A stretch of DNA of 64,000 nucleotides. It comes from Candidatus Dormiibacterota bacterium (lineage in GTDB: Bacteria; Chloroflexota; Dormibacteria; Dormibacterales; Dormibacteraceae). The stretch's first letter is position 1. Every line of letters begins with the position of its first letter. This document shows, in pieces, positions 41,537 through 48,713 of the stretch. The notes under the pieces are model-generated. The model ran no database searches. It had not been told where the DNA came from and was given only the letters and a program-made list of their open reading frames with translations. The position numbers and the translations under genes are program-made. The DNA is taken from contig PNAG01000019.1 of the NCBI GenBank assembly GCA_003169845.1, forward strand, positions 195,069 through 259,068, in the 5' to 3' direction.

Positions 41537-41872
41537 TTAAGGGGTGGTGGGCGCCCCCACGAGGTTTGAGAAGGTGTTGGAGATCTGCGGGCCGGCGAAG
41601 GAGATGATCGCGATCGCGATGGCGGCGACCAGGATGATGATGCCGACCACCATGCCCACGATCAGCCCGAGCGCGCTTCCGGCACCGGATGCCAAAGCTG
41701 CAGACCCGCGCGCCGGTTCCCACGACTGTCCGGTCCAGCGCCACAGCCGGTCCTGGGAGTAAGCCGGCCGCCACTGCGCGCCGTCCCACCACCAGAAGCC
41801 ATCGGCCGAGAAACGGGTCTGCGCCGAGGCTGGGGCGGGCATGCCCGGAGCTCCTCCCATCGCTTGAAGCAT
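41537..41872 (-). CDS. Small WDGxxW-motif membrane protein
   Basis: A 111-residue protein with two tandem motif units, DGFWWWDGAQWRPAYSQDR and RLWRWTGQSWEPA, then one membrane helix (LGLIVGMVVGIIILVAAIAI) and a short outer tail. The unit resembles the DUF2510-like module of the proteins at 4719 and 44133. Function unknown. It is divergent from rmlA; 37 bp between starts. Confidence 0.75.
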   Translation of the reverse strand: MLQAMGGAPGMPAPASAQTRFSADGFWWWDGAQWRPAYSQDRLWRWTGQSWEPARGSAALASGAGSALGLIVGMVVGIIILVAAIAIAIISFAGPQISNTFSNLVGAPTTP

Positions 41873-41909
41873 AGGGTTCCCGGGTTCCCCGGCCTAGAAT
41901 CCGACAGCG

Positions 41910-42656
41910 ATGAAGGGTGTGATTCTGGCGGGGGGGACCGGCAGCCGGTTGCACCCCTTGACGCGCATCACGAACAAGCACCTGCTGCCGGTCTACGACC
42001 GCCCGATGATCAGCTACGCGATCGAGGCGCTGGTCATGGCCGGAGTCACCGAGATGATGCTGGTCACCGGCGGAACGCACGCCGGCGAGTTCCTGCGCCT
42101 GCTTGGCAACGGACAGGAGTTCGGCATCGACCGGTTGTTTTACGCCTACCAGGACAAACCGGGCGGGATCGCGGAAGCCCTCGGCCTGGCGGAGAAGTTC
42201 GTAGGTGGCGACCGTGTGGTGGTCCTGCTGGGCGACAACATCTTCGGACGTTCGATCCGTCACTGTGCCGATGCCTTTCGCAAGCAGAAGCGCGGCGCAA
42301 GAGTCGTGCTTTCAAAAGAGACCGATCGCGAACATCTGCGCCACCTGGGCGTGGCTCATCTCAACGGCAGCCGGCGGATCCAGCGGATCATCGAAAAGCC
42401 GGAGCATCCCCCGAGCGAATACGCGGTCACGGGCGTGTACTTCTACGACGACACCGTGTGGAACGTGCTGCCGGAGCTCAAGCCGTCGGGGCGCGGTGAG
42501 CTGGAGATCACCGACGTCAACAACTGGTATCTCGACCGCGGCCTGATGGAGTACGACATCCTCGAAGGCTACTGGGGCGACGCCGGCGAGTCCATGGAGG
42601 CGTATTACTCCGCGCAGGATTTCGTCCGCGAGCATGGGGCGAACCGCGAGAAGTGA
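41910..42656 (+). CDS. rmlA: Glucose-1-phosphate thymidylyltransferase-like (RmlA)
   Basis: A 248-residue sugar-1-phosphate nucleotidyltransferase. The nucleotide-binding start is KGVILAGGTGSRLHPLT, with KHLLPVYDRPM and the metal/substrate stretch LLGDNIFG, then EKPEHPPSEYAVTGVYFYD. It is shorter than classic RmlA (about 290 residues), lacking the C-terminal allosteric extension, as in many actinobacterial homologues. First of a three-gene coupled set rmlA-rmlC-rmlB with 4-bp overlaps. No clear Shine-Dalgarno sequence precedes the ATG. Confidence 0.9.
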   Translation: MKGVILAGGTGSRLHPLTRITNKHLLPVYDRPMISYAIEALVMAGVTEMMLVTGGTHAGEFLRLLGNGQEFGIDRLFYAYQDKPGGIAEALGLAEKFVGGDRVVVLLGDNIFGRSIRHCADAFRKQKRGARVVLSKETDREHLRHLGVAHLNGSRRIQRIIEKPEHPPSEYAVTGVYFYDDTVWNVLPELKPSGRGELEITDVNNWYLDRGLMEYDILEGYWGDAGESMEAYYSAQDFVREHGANREK

Positions 42657-43120
42657 CTGTGAAGGCGTCTCCGTCCATCGAGGGTGTTGTGCTGAAGGAG
42701 CTGGTCACGCACTCGGACGAGCGTGGGTTCTTCCGCGAGGTGATACGCGAGACTGACGAGTTCTTCGACCACTTCGGCCAGTGGAGCCATTCGATGATGT
42801 ACCCCGGAACGGCCAAGGCCTGGCACATCCACCAGCGGCAGACCGATTGGTGGTACGTGATGGGCGCGATCAAGGTCGCCCTTTTCGACACGCGCGAGGC
42901 ATCACCGACCAGGGGCAAGCTGATGGAGTTCCTGATGGGTGACAACCACGCGACGTGCCTCAAGATCCCGCCAGGGGTCGCTCACGGATGCCGCGCCCTG
43001 GCGCTGAGCCACGTCCTCTACATCACCTCCAGCGTCTACGCGCCGGATGACGAGGGCAGGATCCCGCACGACGATCCCGCGATCGGTTACGACTGGACCG
43101 CCGGACCACCCATCAAGTGA
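42653..43120 (+). CDS. rmlC: dTDP-4-dehydrorhamnose 3,5-epimerase-like (RmlC)
   Basis: A 155-residue cupin of the RmlC family. The active-site His is in AWHIHQRQTDWWYV and a second conserved block is KIPPGVAHGCRAL. It is somewhat shorter than enteric RmlC (about 180 residues), so a related sugar epimerase or isomerase is possible. The GTG start overlaps the rmlA stop and its own stop overlaps the rmlB start (GTGA). Confidence 0.87.
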   Translation: MTVKASPSIEGVVLKELVTHSDERGFFREVIRETDEFFDHFGQWSHSMMYPGTAKAWHIHQRQTDWWYVMGAIKVALFDTREASPTRGKLMEFLMGDNHATCLKIPPGVAHGCRALALSHVLYITSSVYAPDDEGRIPHDDPAIGYDWTAGPPIK

Positions 43121-44136
43121 CGCGCTCGCTCGACAGGCTCCTCGTCGCCGGGGCCGCGGGATTCATCGGCTCCAACTTTGTGCGCATGATCCGCGAGACT
43201 CGCCCCGAGGTCCAGGTCACAGTGCTCGACAAGCTGACCTACGCCGGCAACCTGGCCAACCTGGTGGAGTTCGAAGGACAACCCGGCTACCGATTCGTGC
43301 ACGGGGACATCTGCGACACGGAGCTCGTCAACTCGCTCGCCGCCGATGCGGATGCGATCGTCAATTTCGCCGCCGAGACCCACGTCGACCGCTCGCTCAT
43401 GGACCCCTTGTCTTTCATCGAAACCGATGTGCGCGGCACCGCGGTGCTCTGCGAGGCGGCGCGCAACCATCACCACCAGGTCTTCCTGCTGGTGAGCACC
43501 GACGAGGTCTATGGCGACGTGGCGGCCGGCCGCTCGCGGGAGGACGACGGCTTCAAGCCTCGAAGCCCTTACTCCGCGAGCAAAGCCGGAGGCGAGCACC
43601 TCGCGCGCGCCTACGCGGAGAGCTTCGGCCTGCCGCTGCTCGTGACGAGGGGCTCGAACAACTATGGGCCGTACCAGTACCCCGAAAAGCTGATCCCCGT
43701 GCTGATCACCAACGCGATCGACGATCTTCCGCTGCCGCTCTATAGGGACGGATCCGCGATCAGGGACTACGTCTACGTCGAGGATCACTGCCGCGCCATC
43801 GACCTGGTCCTTCACGAAGCGCCGATCGGCGGGGTGTACAACGTCGGCACGGGAGTCGAAACGTCTGGTCTGCGCGTGGCCGAAGCGGTGCTCGAGATCC
43901 TGGGTAAGCCAAAAAGCCTCATCGAGTTCGTCGCCGACCGGCCGGGCCACGACTACCGGTACGCCCTGGACATCACTCGCATCACAGATCTCGGTTGGGA
44001 ACCGGCGACCGGCCTGGGTGAAGGACTGGAGCGAACCGTCCGCTGGTACAGGGAGCACCCCGAATGGTGGCGGCCGCTCAAATCGGGCGAGTACTGGGAG
44101 TACTACAAGCGGAACTACCGCCCGCTTGTCAGCTAG
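43117..44136 (+). CDS. rmlB: dTDP-glucose 4,6-dehydratase (RmlB)
   Basis: A 339-residue short-chain dehydrogenase. The NAD site is VAGAAGFIGSNFVRM, the catalytic stretch is STDEVYGD (Thr-Asp-Glu as in RmlB), and the Tyr-x3-Lys is in YSASKAGGEHLA. RGSNNYGPYQYPEKLIPVLI is the family-specific substrate block. It converts dTDP-glucose to the 4-keto-6-deoxy sugar. rmlD is not in this window. The 3' end overlaps the convergent gene at 44133 by 4 bp. Confidence 0.95.
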   Translation: MTRSLDRLLVAGAAGFIGSNFVRMIRETRPEVQVTVLDKLTYAGNLANLVEFEGQPGYRFVHGDICDTELVNSLAADADAIVNFAAETHVDRSLMDPLSFIETDVRGTAVLCEAARNHHHQVFLLVSTDEVYGDVAAGRSREDDGFKPRSPYSASKAGGEHLARAYAESFGLPLLVTRGSNNYGPYQYPEKLIPVLITNAIDDLPLPLYRDGSAIRDYVYVEDHCRAIDLVLHEAPIGGVYNVGTGVETSGLRVAEAVLEILGKPKSLIEFVADRPGHDYRYALDITRITDLGWEPATGLGEGLERTVRWYREHPEWWRPLKSGEYWEYYKRNYRPLVS

Positions 44137-45122
44137 GGAGCGCTCGAGGCAGGAGGAGGCACCGGGCGCCAGTTCGACCCGTCCCACCACAGGCGACCGT
44201 TTGCCGAGCGCTGTGCGAAAGGCGGGGCTTCCAAAAAGGTATCTCTCCAGGCTTGCCCGTCCCACCACATGTTCCTATCGGGCGAAAGCTGGACAGGCGC
44301 CCCCGCCGTTAGAACCGGCAGAGGCGCCAGTGCCACATGAGCCGGGACAGGCGTCGCTCCCGATGGAGCCGGCGCAGCAGTGCTGCGCCTCGAGCGCATT
44401 GCGATGCCCACGACCAGGCCGGCCACGCCAAGGATCAAGACGACGAAGAGGGCCTCGCCGGCAAAGCTGCCAACGTTCGCCAGGGGACTCGGGGAAGGGC
44501 TGGCGATGGCATTTTCCGGCCACTGCGCCGGCGGGATGGTCTCGCTGGGCGCGGCGGCGTATTCGGTGCCGGCCTGGGAGGTCGCCAGGTTCAGCACGTC
44601 GTCCTTCGACGAGACGAAAGCGACGCCAAACATGTCGTTGCCCTTGACGAAGGTGAATCCATCCAGGACGGCTCCGGATGGATCGAACAGATGGACTCCG
44701 TAATAAGGGTCGATGCCCGCGATCGAGTCGGAGTGCTGGTACTTCGGATCGCTCAGAGCTGAGGCCTGGTCGTAGGAGAGAAAGCTCCTGGCGCCCCTTC
44801 CACCCTCGAAAGCGACGACAAATTCGATCCCCGTGCGACCGGTCGACGGCTGAAGCCAGGTCATGGCGTATCCATCGACGAAGCCATCGTGAATCGCGGT
44901 GTTCTCGGCTTCGGCGGCTCCAGTGGAATAGGTGGTGCCGAGCTCGTGGGCGGTGAAGCGCCCGTTCAGCGTGCCCTCCTTGACCGCGTTGAAACCGCTC
45001 GGCGGCGGTGCCAGGATTTGATCGAGGGTGGGCGAGGGGCTCGGGGCGGCCGCCGCCGAGAGCGGGAGTAGGGCGCCCGCGAGGAGCGGCAGTGCGTAAA
45101 CCATTCGATTCACGCGCGACAT
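44133..45122 (-). CDS. Exported WDGxxW-motif membrane protein
   Basis: A 329-residue protein. A signal peptide (about residues 1-26) is followed by an extracytoplasmic domain of about 190 residues (FTAHELGTTYSTGAAEAE; FVVAFEGGRGARSFLSYDQA), one membrane helix (GEALFVVLILGVAGLVVGIA) and a cytoplasmic tail with two motif units, SPDRNMWWDGQAWRDTF and SANGRLWWDGSNWRPVP. The topology is opposite to the protein at 4719: here the motif is at the C-terminus but still predicted to be cytoplasmic. Function unknown. It follows the GT2 gene by 1 bp and so is part of the glycan operon. Confidence 0.78.
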   Translation of the reverse strand: MSRVNRMVYALPLLAGALLPLSAAAAPSPSPTLDQILAPPPSGFNAVKEGTLNGRFTAHELGTTYSTGAAEAENTAIHDGFVDGYAMTWLQPSTGRTGIEFVVAFEGGRGARSFLSYDQASALSDPKYQHSDSIAGIDPYYGVHLFDPSGAVLDGFTFVKGNDMFGVAFVSSKDDVLNLATSQAGTEYAAAPSETIPPAQWPENAIASPSPSPLANVGSFAGEALFVVLILGVAGLVVGIAMRSRRSTAAPAPSGATPVPAHVALAPLPVLTAGAPVQLSPDRNMWWDGQAWRDTFLEAPPFAQRSANGRLWWDGSNWRPVPPPASSAP

Positions 45123-45123
45123 T

Positions 45124-45822
45124 CTATCGGCCGGTGCGGAATCTCCCGGCCATCCCGCGCCAGTACCAATGCAGGTAGCGCGGGAGCCAGTGCCAGAGGC
45201 GGAACCTGCTCTGCCCCGCGGTGCGGTCCCGCCACGTCGTAGGAACCTCCGCCACGCGCATGCCCAGCAGGTAGGCCTTGACGGTCAGCTCGATGCCGAG
45301 CTCGAAGCCCCCGGTCGACTCGATCGTCACCTGGTTGATCAATCGCTTGGAGTACAGCCGGAAGTTGCTCGTGGCGTCGTGCACCGGCACACCGCCGAGC
45401 CAGTGAAGCGACAGGCCGGCGACACGTGACATCGATCGCTTCAGAAGAGGTCCGCCAATCTGCCGCCCGCCACGCATGTATCGCGACCCCGCAACGACAT
45501 CCGCCCCACCACGCGCAAGCTCAAACATGGGGTCGATGTCGTCCGGGTTGTCCGAGCCGTCGCCCATGGTGACGAGCACGTAGGGAGCTCGGGCCGCGCG
45601 CAGACCGGACTTCATCGCGTTCAGGACGCCGCGACCGAGCGTGTTGCGGTGGAGGCGGAGCTCCGGCATCTCGGCCTGGAGGCGCTTGACGACCGGCACC
45701 GTGGTGTCCTCGTCGAAATCGTGCACGACCAGCACCTCGAGAGGTCGCGAACGTGTGCGCTCCACAACTCCGCGCAAGGTCGGCACGACATTCTCGCCCT
45801 CGTTGTAGACGGGAATCACCAC
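45124..45822 (-). CDS. Glycosyltransferase family 2 (dolichol-phosphate-mannose-synthase-like)
   Basis: A 232-residue GT2 without membrane helices. The N-terminus VVIPVYNEGENVVPTLR is the nucleotide-binding strand, VTMGDGSDNPDDI has the metal-binding Asp pair, and GSRYMRGG is the family acceptor-loop pattern. DPM-synthase-like enzymes load sugars on polyprenyl phosphate. The only in-frame start is GTG 45822, giving an unusually short N-terminus. It is downstream of the epimerase (26-bp gap) and upstream of the WDGxxW protein. Confidence 0.88.
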   Translation of the reverse strand: MVIPVYNEGENVVPTLRGVVERTRSRPLEVLVVHDFDEDTTVPVVKRLQAEMPELRLHRNTLGRGVLNAMKSGLRAARAPYVLVTMGDGSDNPDDIDPMFELARGGADVVAGSRYMRGGRQIGGPLLKRSMSRVAGLSLHWLGGVPVHDATSNFRLYSKRLINQVTIESTGGFELGIELTVKAYLLGMRVAEVPTTWRDRTAGQSRFRLWHWLPRYLHWYWRGMAGRFRTGR

Positions 45823-45848
45823 GCTGAGAACCGGTGTTGATTCGTCGA

Positions 45849-46871
45849 TTAGATCCGGCCCGCCCCGATCTCGTCGCGAATCCAGGGAATGACCTCGTCG
45901 AGCATCTCGTCGAGGGACGTCGTGGCCTCGAAACCGAGAACCTCACGCGCCTTGTGCACGTCCGGCACGCGCATCTGCACGTCGTGCTCGTACGGCGGAT
46001 CCGACACGAGGTTGAGCGGACGCGCAGTCCCATGCACCTTGCGCCAGATCACCTCAGCCAGCTCGCGAACCGTGGTCGATTGCGCGGTCGAGAGGTTGAA
46101 ATCCTCGTTCAGGGCCTTCTCCGATTCCATCGCGATGCGGATCCCTCGCGCCAGGTCTCCGCCGTACGTGTAGTGGCGCACCTGGCTGCCGTCGCCCAGG
46201 ATGTGCAGCGGATCCTGGCCCTTCAACGCCTTCTGGCATAGATCCGGGACGACATGGCTCATCGCGAGCTTGACGTTGCCGCTCATGACCTGGTGGTCGC
46301 GCAGGGCACGGCGTTCGCCGACGCCGACGCAGTTGAACGGCCGCACGATCGTGAAGGGCAGGCCGTACTGCTCGTGTGCTCCGTGGGCGAAGAACTCGGT
46401 CGCCAGCTTTTGAAAGCCGTAGGTCGACCGCGGCGGTGGGCTCGTGACCTGTGCGCCTTCGGGGGTGGGGAATGTCGTCGCCGACTCGAACACCATGCTG
46501 CTCGAGATGACCGTGATCTTCTGGAGGCGGCCGAGCCGGTGGGCGTTGATGGCGGCATCGAAGGTGGCGGCGCAGATCCGCTCGTTCTCCGCCAGCAGGT
46601 CGTAGGCGAACTCGTGAAAGTAGGAGATGCCGCCGATCATTGCGGCTCCCGCGACGAGCTGGTCGCAATCTGCCGCGAGCTCGGTCAGCAGCTCCGCATC
46701 CTTGGCGTCGCCCTCGACGAGCCGGTAGCGCGGATCGCCGTCGAAGCTGCGCCTCACCGGTCCGTACTTGCTGTAATTGTCGACGCCGACCACCTCGTGG
46801 CCGGCATGCAAGAGGTCGGAGACGAGGTAACCGCAAATGAAACCGGCGGCGCCGGTGACGAGGACTTTCAT
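45849..46871 (-). CDS. NAD-dependent nucleotide-sugar epimerase/dehydratase
   Basis: A 340-residue extended short-chain dehydrogenase. The NAD site is VTGAAGFICGYLV, where the third Gly of G-x-x-G-x-x-G is Cys. The Ser-Tyr-x3-Lys catalytic set is SSSMVFES and STYGFQKLATE. The substrate block HILGDGSQVRHYTYGGD matches GDP-mannose epimerase or UDP-sugar epimerase types; the exact sugar cannot be told. The ATG is at 46871; the longer open frame upstream translates the tandem repeat. Copies of the first nine codons recur at 47133 and 47343, inside the repeat array. Confidence 0.88.
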   Translation of the reverse strand: MKVLVTGAAGFICGYLVSDLLHAGHEVVGVDNYSKYGPVRRSFDGDPRYRLVEGDAKDAELLTELAADCDQLVAGAAMIGGISYFHEFAYDLLAENERICAATFDAAINAHRLGRLQKITVISSSMVFESATTFPTPEGAQVTSPPPRSTYGFQKLATEFFAHGAHEQYGLPFTIVRPFNCVGVGERRALRDHQVMSGNVKLAMSHVVPDLCQKALKGQDPLHILGDGSQVRHYTYGGDLARGIRIAMESEKALNEDFNLSTAQSTTVRELAEVIWRKVHGTARPLNLVSDPPYEHDVQMRVPDVHKAREVLGFEATTSLDEMLDEVIPWIRDEIGAGRI

Positions 46872-46883
46872 GCGTCGCAGGTA

Positions 46884-47096
46884 GGCCTGGCTTCGCCAGG
46901 CCGTCTCACCCACGCCCCTAAATGTCGCCAGGTAGGCCTGGCTTCGCCAGGCCGTCTCACCCACGCCCCTAAATGTCGCCTGCTCGTGGTGAGGAGTAAC
47001 AACTTAATCAAGTCCCATCCGTATACCGGAAGATGAGCAGCGCCTGCGGCGAAGGCGCACGCGCGATGAGAGGAAACCATCCGGGTTTCCTCTCAT
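46884..47096 (+). repeat. Element R6 (hairpin-pair repeat, doubled hairpin A)
   Basis: Hairpin A occurs twice, 46884-46902 and 46935-46953 (GGCCTGGC-TTC-GCCAGGCC). The middle hairpin is GCGCCT...AGGCGC near 47040-47058. Hairpin B is 47066-47096 (ATGAGAGGAAACC/GGTTTCCTCTCAT, loop ATCCG). The spacer carries AGTCCCATCCGTATACCGG and AGATGAGCAG, shared with the other copies. Confidence 0.85.
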
Positions 47097-47145
47097 ACTT
47101 CAACCCGGCGGCGCCGGTGACGAGGACTTTCATGCGTCGCAGGTA

Positions 47146-47306
47146 GGCCTGGCATCGCCAGGCCGTCTAACCCGCGTGCCTGAATGTCTTCCGCTCGTGG
47201 CGAGGAGAGACAATCTAATAAAGTCCCATCCGCATACCGGAAGGAGAGCAGCGCCTGCGGCGAGCCGCACGCGCGATGAGAGGAAACCATCCGGGTTTCC
47301 TCTCAT
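47146..47306 (+). repeat. Element R7 (hairpin-pair repeat)
   Basis: Hairpin A is 47146-47164 (GGCCTGGC-ATC-GCCAGGCC). The middle hairpin is TGCGGC-GA-GCCGCA near 47256-47269. Hairpin B is 47276-47306. Period to R8 is 210-211 bp. Confidence 0.85.
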
Positions 47307-47355
47307 ACTTCAACCCCGCGGCGCCGGTGACGAGGACTTTCATGCGTCGCAGGTA

Positions 47356-47517
47356 GGCCTGGCATCGCCAGGCCGTCTCACCCGCGTGCCTGAATGTCTC
47401 CCGCTCGTAGCGAGGAGAGACAATCTAATAAAGTCCCATCCGCATACCGGAAGGAGAGCAGCGCCTGCAGCGCAGCTGCACGCGCGATGAGAGGAAACCA
47501 TCCGGGTTTCCTCTCAT
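47356..47517 (+). repeat. Element R8 (hairpin-pair repeat)
   Basis: Hairpin A is 47356-47374. The middle hairpin is TGCAGC-GCA-GCTGCA near 47466-47480, paired differently from R7 at the same position. Hairpin B is 47487-47517, and the stop codon of the UDP-sugar dehydrogenase gene (47514-47516, minus strand) lies inside its outer stem. Confidence 0.85.
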
Positions 47518-48710
47518 AACCTGATGGGTCCTGTAATGCCCCAGATGTCGACGACATCCCGACCGGCGAGGTCGAGCTTCTTATAGGCGCGGTGCGGGGC
47601 GGCGATGACGAGGACGTCTGATTCGCTCAACACCTTCTCGAGCGAGTCGAATGAGGGGTCTTCGACGAACGGGTCGGTGCAGAGCACGTGCGCGCCTTTG
47701 AACGCGGCGAGCTTGCGCACCTTGTAGCTGAGCGACGCACGTGGGTCATCGGACTCGCCCTTGAACGCCATGCCAAGGATCCCCACGGTGCGTCCCTGCA
47801 GAGGCTTTCGCGAGTTGAGCGTGTCCACGATGTAGTTGGGTAGACCCTCATTGATCTGCATTGCGGCCTGGCCCATCGGGAAGTGGTCCGGCGTGTAGGC
47901 CGAGAGCTGCATCGTGTCTTTCAGCAGGCAAGGGCCGGCAGCAAACCCGGGGCCGGGAAGATCCGCTGCGCGCGGGTAGTCGTGGCGGATGGCGTCGAGC
48001 ACGTTGTTGTAATCGACGCCCGATCGATGCGCGATCTGGAAGAACTGGTTGGCGATCGCAAACTTCATGTAGCGCCAAGTGTTCGTGAGCAGCTTGGCGA
48101 GCTCGGCTTCGAGCGGACTTGTGCGCACCACTGTCACGCCAAGCCGCTCGAACAGGGCGCTGGCTTTCTTGAACGCGCGATCGGAGGTCGCCCCCACCAG
48201 CTGCGGAAGCGTGCGCAGCTCTTCCAGGGCGTGCCCTTCGGCGATGCGCTCCGGGCAGAAGACGACATCGGCCTGGATGCCTGCCGCGCGGAGCCGGCGC
48301 TCGACCGACTCGGTCGTCCCCGGGAAAACCGTCGACCGCAGCACGATCATCGTGCTCTTCTTCAGGTGCGGCATCAGCTCGTCCAGCACCTTGTCGAAGA
48401 TGCGCACCGACGGGTTCATGAACTCGTCGATCGGTGTGCCGATGACGAGGATCACCGTGTCGGTGCTCTCGACCAGGCTCGGGTCGGATGCCAGCTCCAG
48501 CCGCCCGGTGGGCAGAAGCTTCTTGAGCAATGCGTCAGCGCCGTTTTCCAGGAATGGGACGTTGCCGGCTTTGACGTAAGCGACCTTTTTGGCATCGATG
48601 TCGTCGATGCCCACCCTGTAACCGCAGTCCGCAAGCGAAAGGGCCAGCGGCAGGCCGACATGCCCGCAGCCGCCGACGATGACCATATCCAAGGCTTCCA
48701 TGGCGGCCAA
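47514..48710 (-). CDS. UDP-sugar / nucleotide-sugar dehydrogenase (WecC/TviB-like)
   Basis: A 398-residue member of the UDP-glucose/GDP-mannose dehydrogenase family. The NAD site is MVIVGGCGHVGLPLALSLA, the central helix carries AELAKLLTNTWRYMKFAIAN, and the catalytic Cys is in GPCLLKDT. WecC-like members oxidise UDP-N-acetylmannosamine to the uronate. MEALDMV at 48701 is an alternative start. It is the upstream gene of the epimerase-GT2 group, separated from it by the tandem repeat array, and its stop codon falls in hairpin B of R8. It is divergent from the GT4 gene (starts 3 bp apart). Confidence 0.9.
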   Translation of the reverse strand: MAAMEALDMVIVGGCGHVGLPLALSLADCGYRVGIDDIDAKKVAYVKAGNVPFLENGADALLKKLLPTGRLELASDPSLVESTDTVILVIGTPIDEFMNPSVRIFDKVLDELMPHLKKSTMIVLRSTVFPGTTESVERRLRAAGIQADVVFCPERIAEGHALEELRTLPQLVGATSDRAFKKASALFERLGVTVVRTSPLEAELAKLLTNTWRYMKFAIANQFFQIAHRSGVDYNNVLDAIRHDYPRAADLPGPGFAAGPCLLKDTMQLSAYTPDHFPMGQAAMQINEGLPNYIVDTLNSRKPLQGRTVGILGMAFKGESDDPRASLSYKVRKLAAFKGAHVLCTDPFVEDPSFDSLEKVLSESDVLVIAAPHRAYKKLDLAGRDVVDIWGITGPIRL

Positions 48711-48713
48711 ATT

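Larger units (their letters stand above)
46845..47517. repeat. Tandem array of elements R6-R8 with duplicated gene start
   Basis: This fills the non-coding stretch between the epimerase (starts 46871) and the UDP-sugar dehydrogenase (ends 47514). A unit of 210 bp is present about three times. Each unit starts with the sequence encoding the first nine codons of the epimerase (start codons at 46871, 47133, 47343 on the minus strand), then hairpin A, a conserved spacer, a middle hairpin and hairpin B. Hairpin A of the first unit is itself duplicated with a 51-bp period (46884-46902 and 46935-46953). Not CRISPR: units are long and near-identical throughout. Confidence 0.88.

Noticed and set aside
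46845..47517. Possible CRISPR array or short-repeat locus
   Set aside because: The repeat unit is 210 bp and nearly identical along its whole length; there are no short repeats with unique spacers and no cas genes.
47883..48713. Long plus-strand frame upstream of the GT4 gene
   Set aside because: It lies antisense to the UDP-sugar dehydrogenase and has no protein-like pattern; the GT4 gene starts at 48714.
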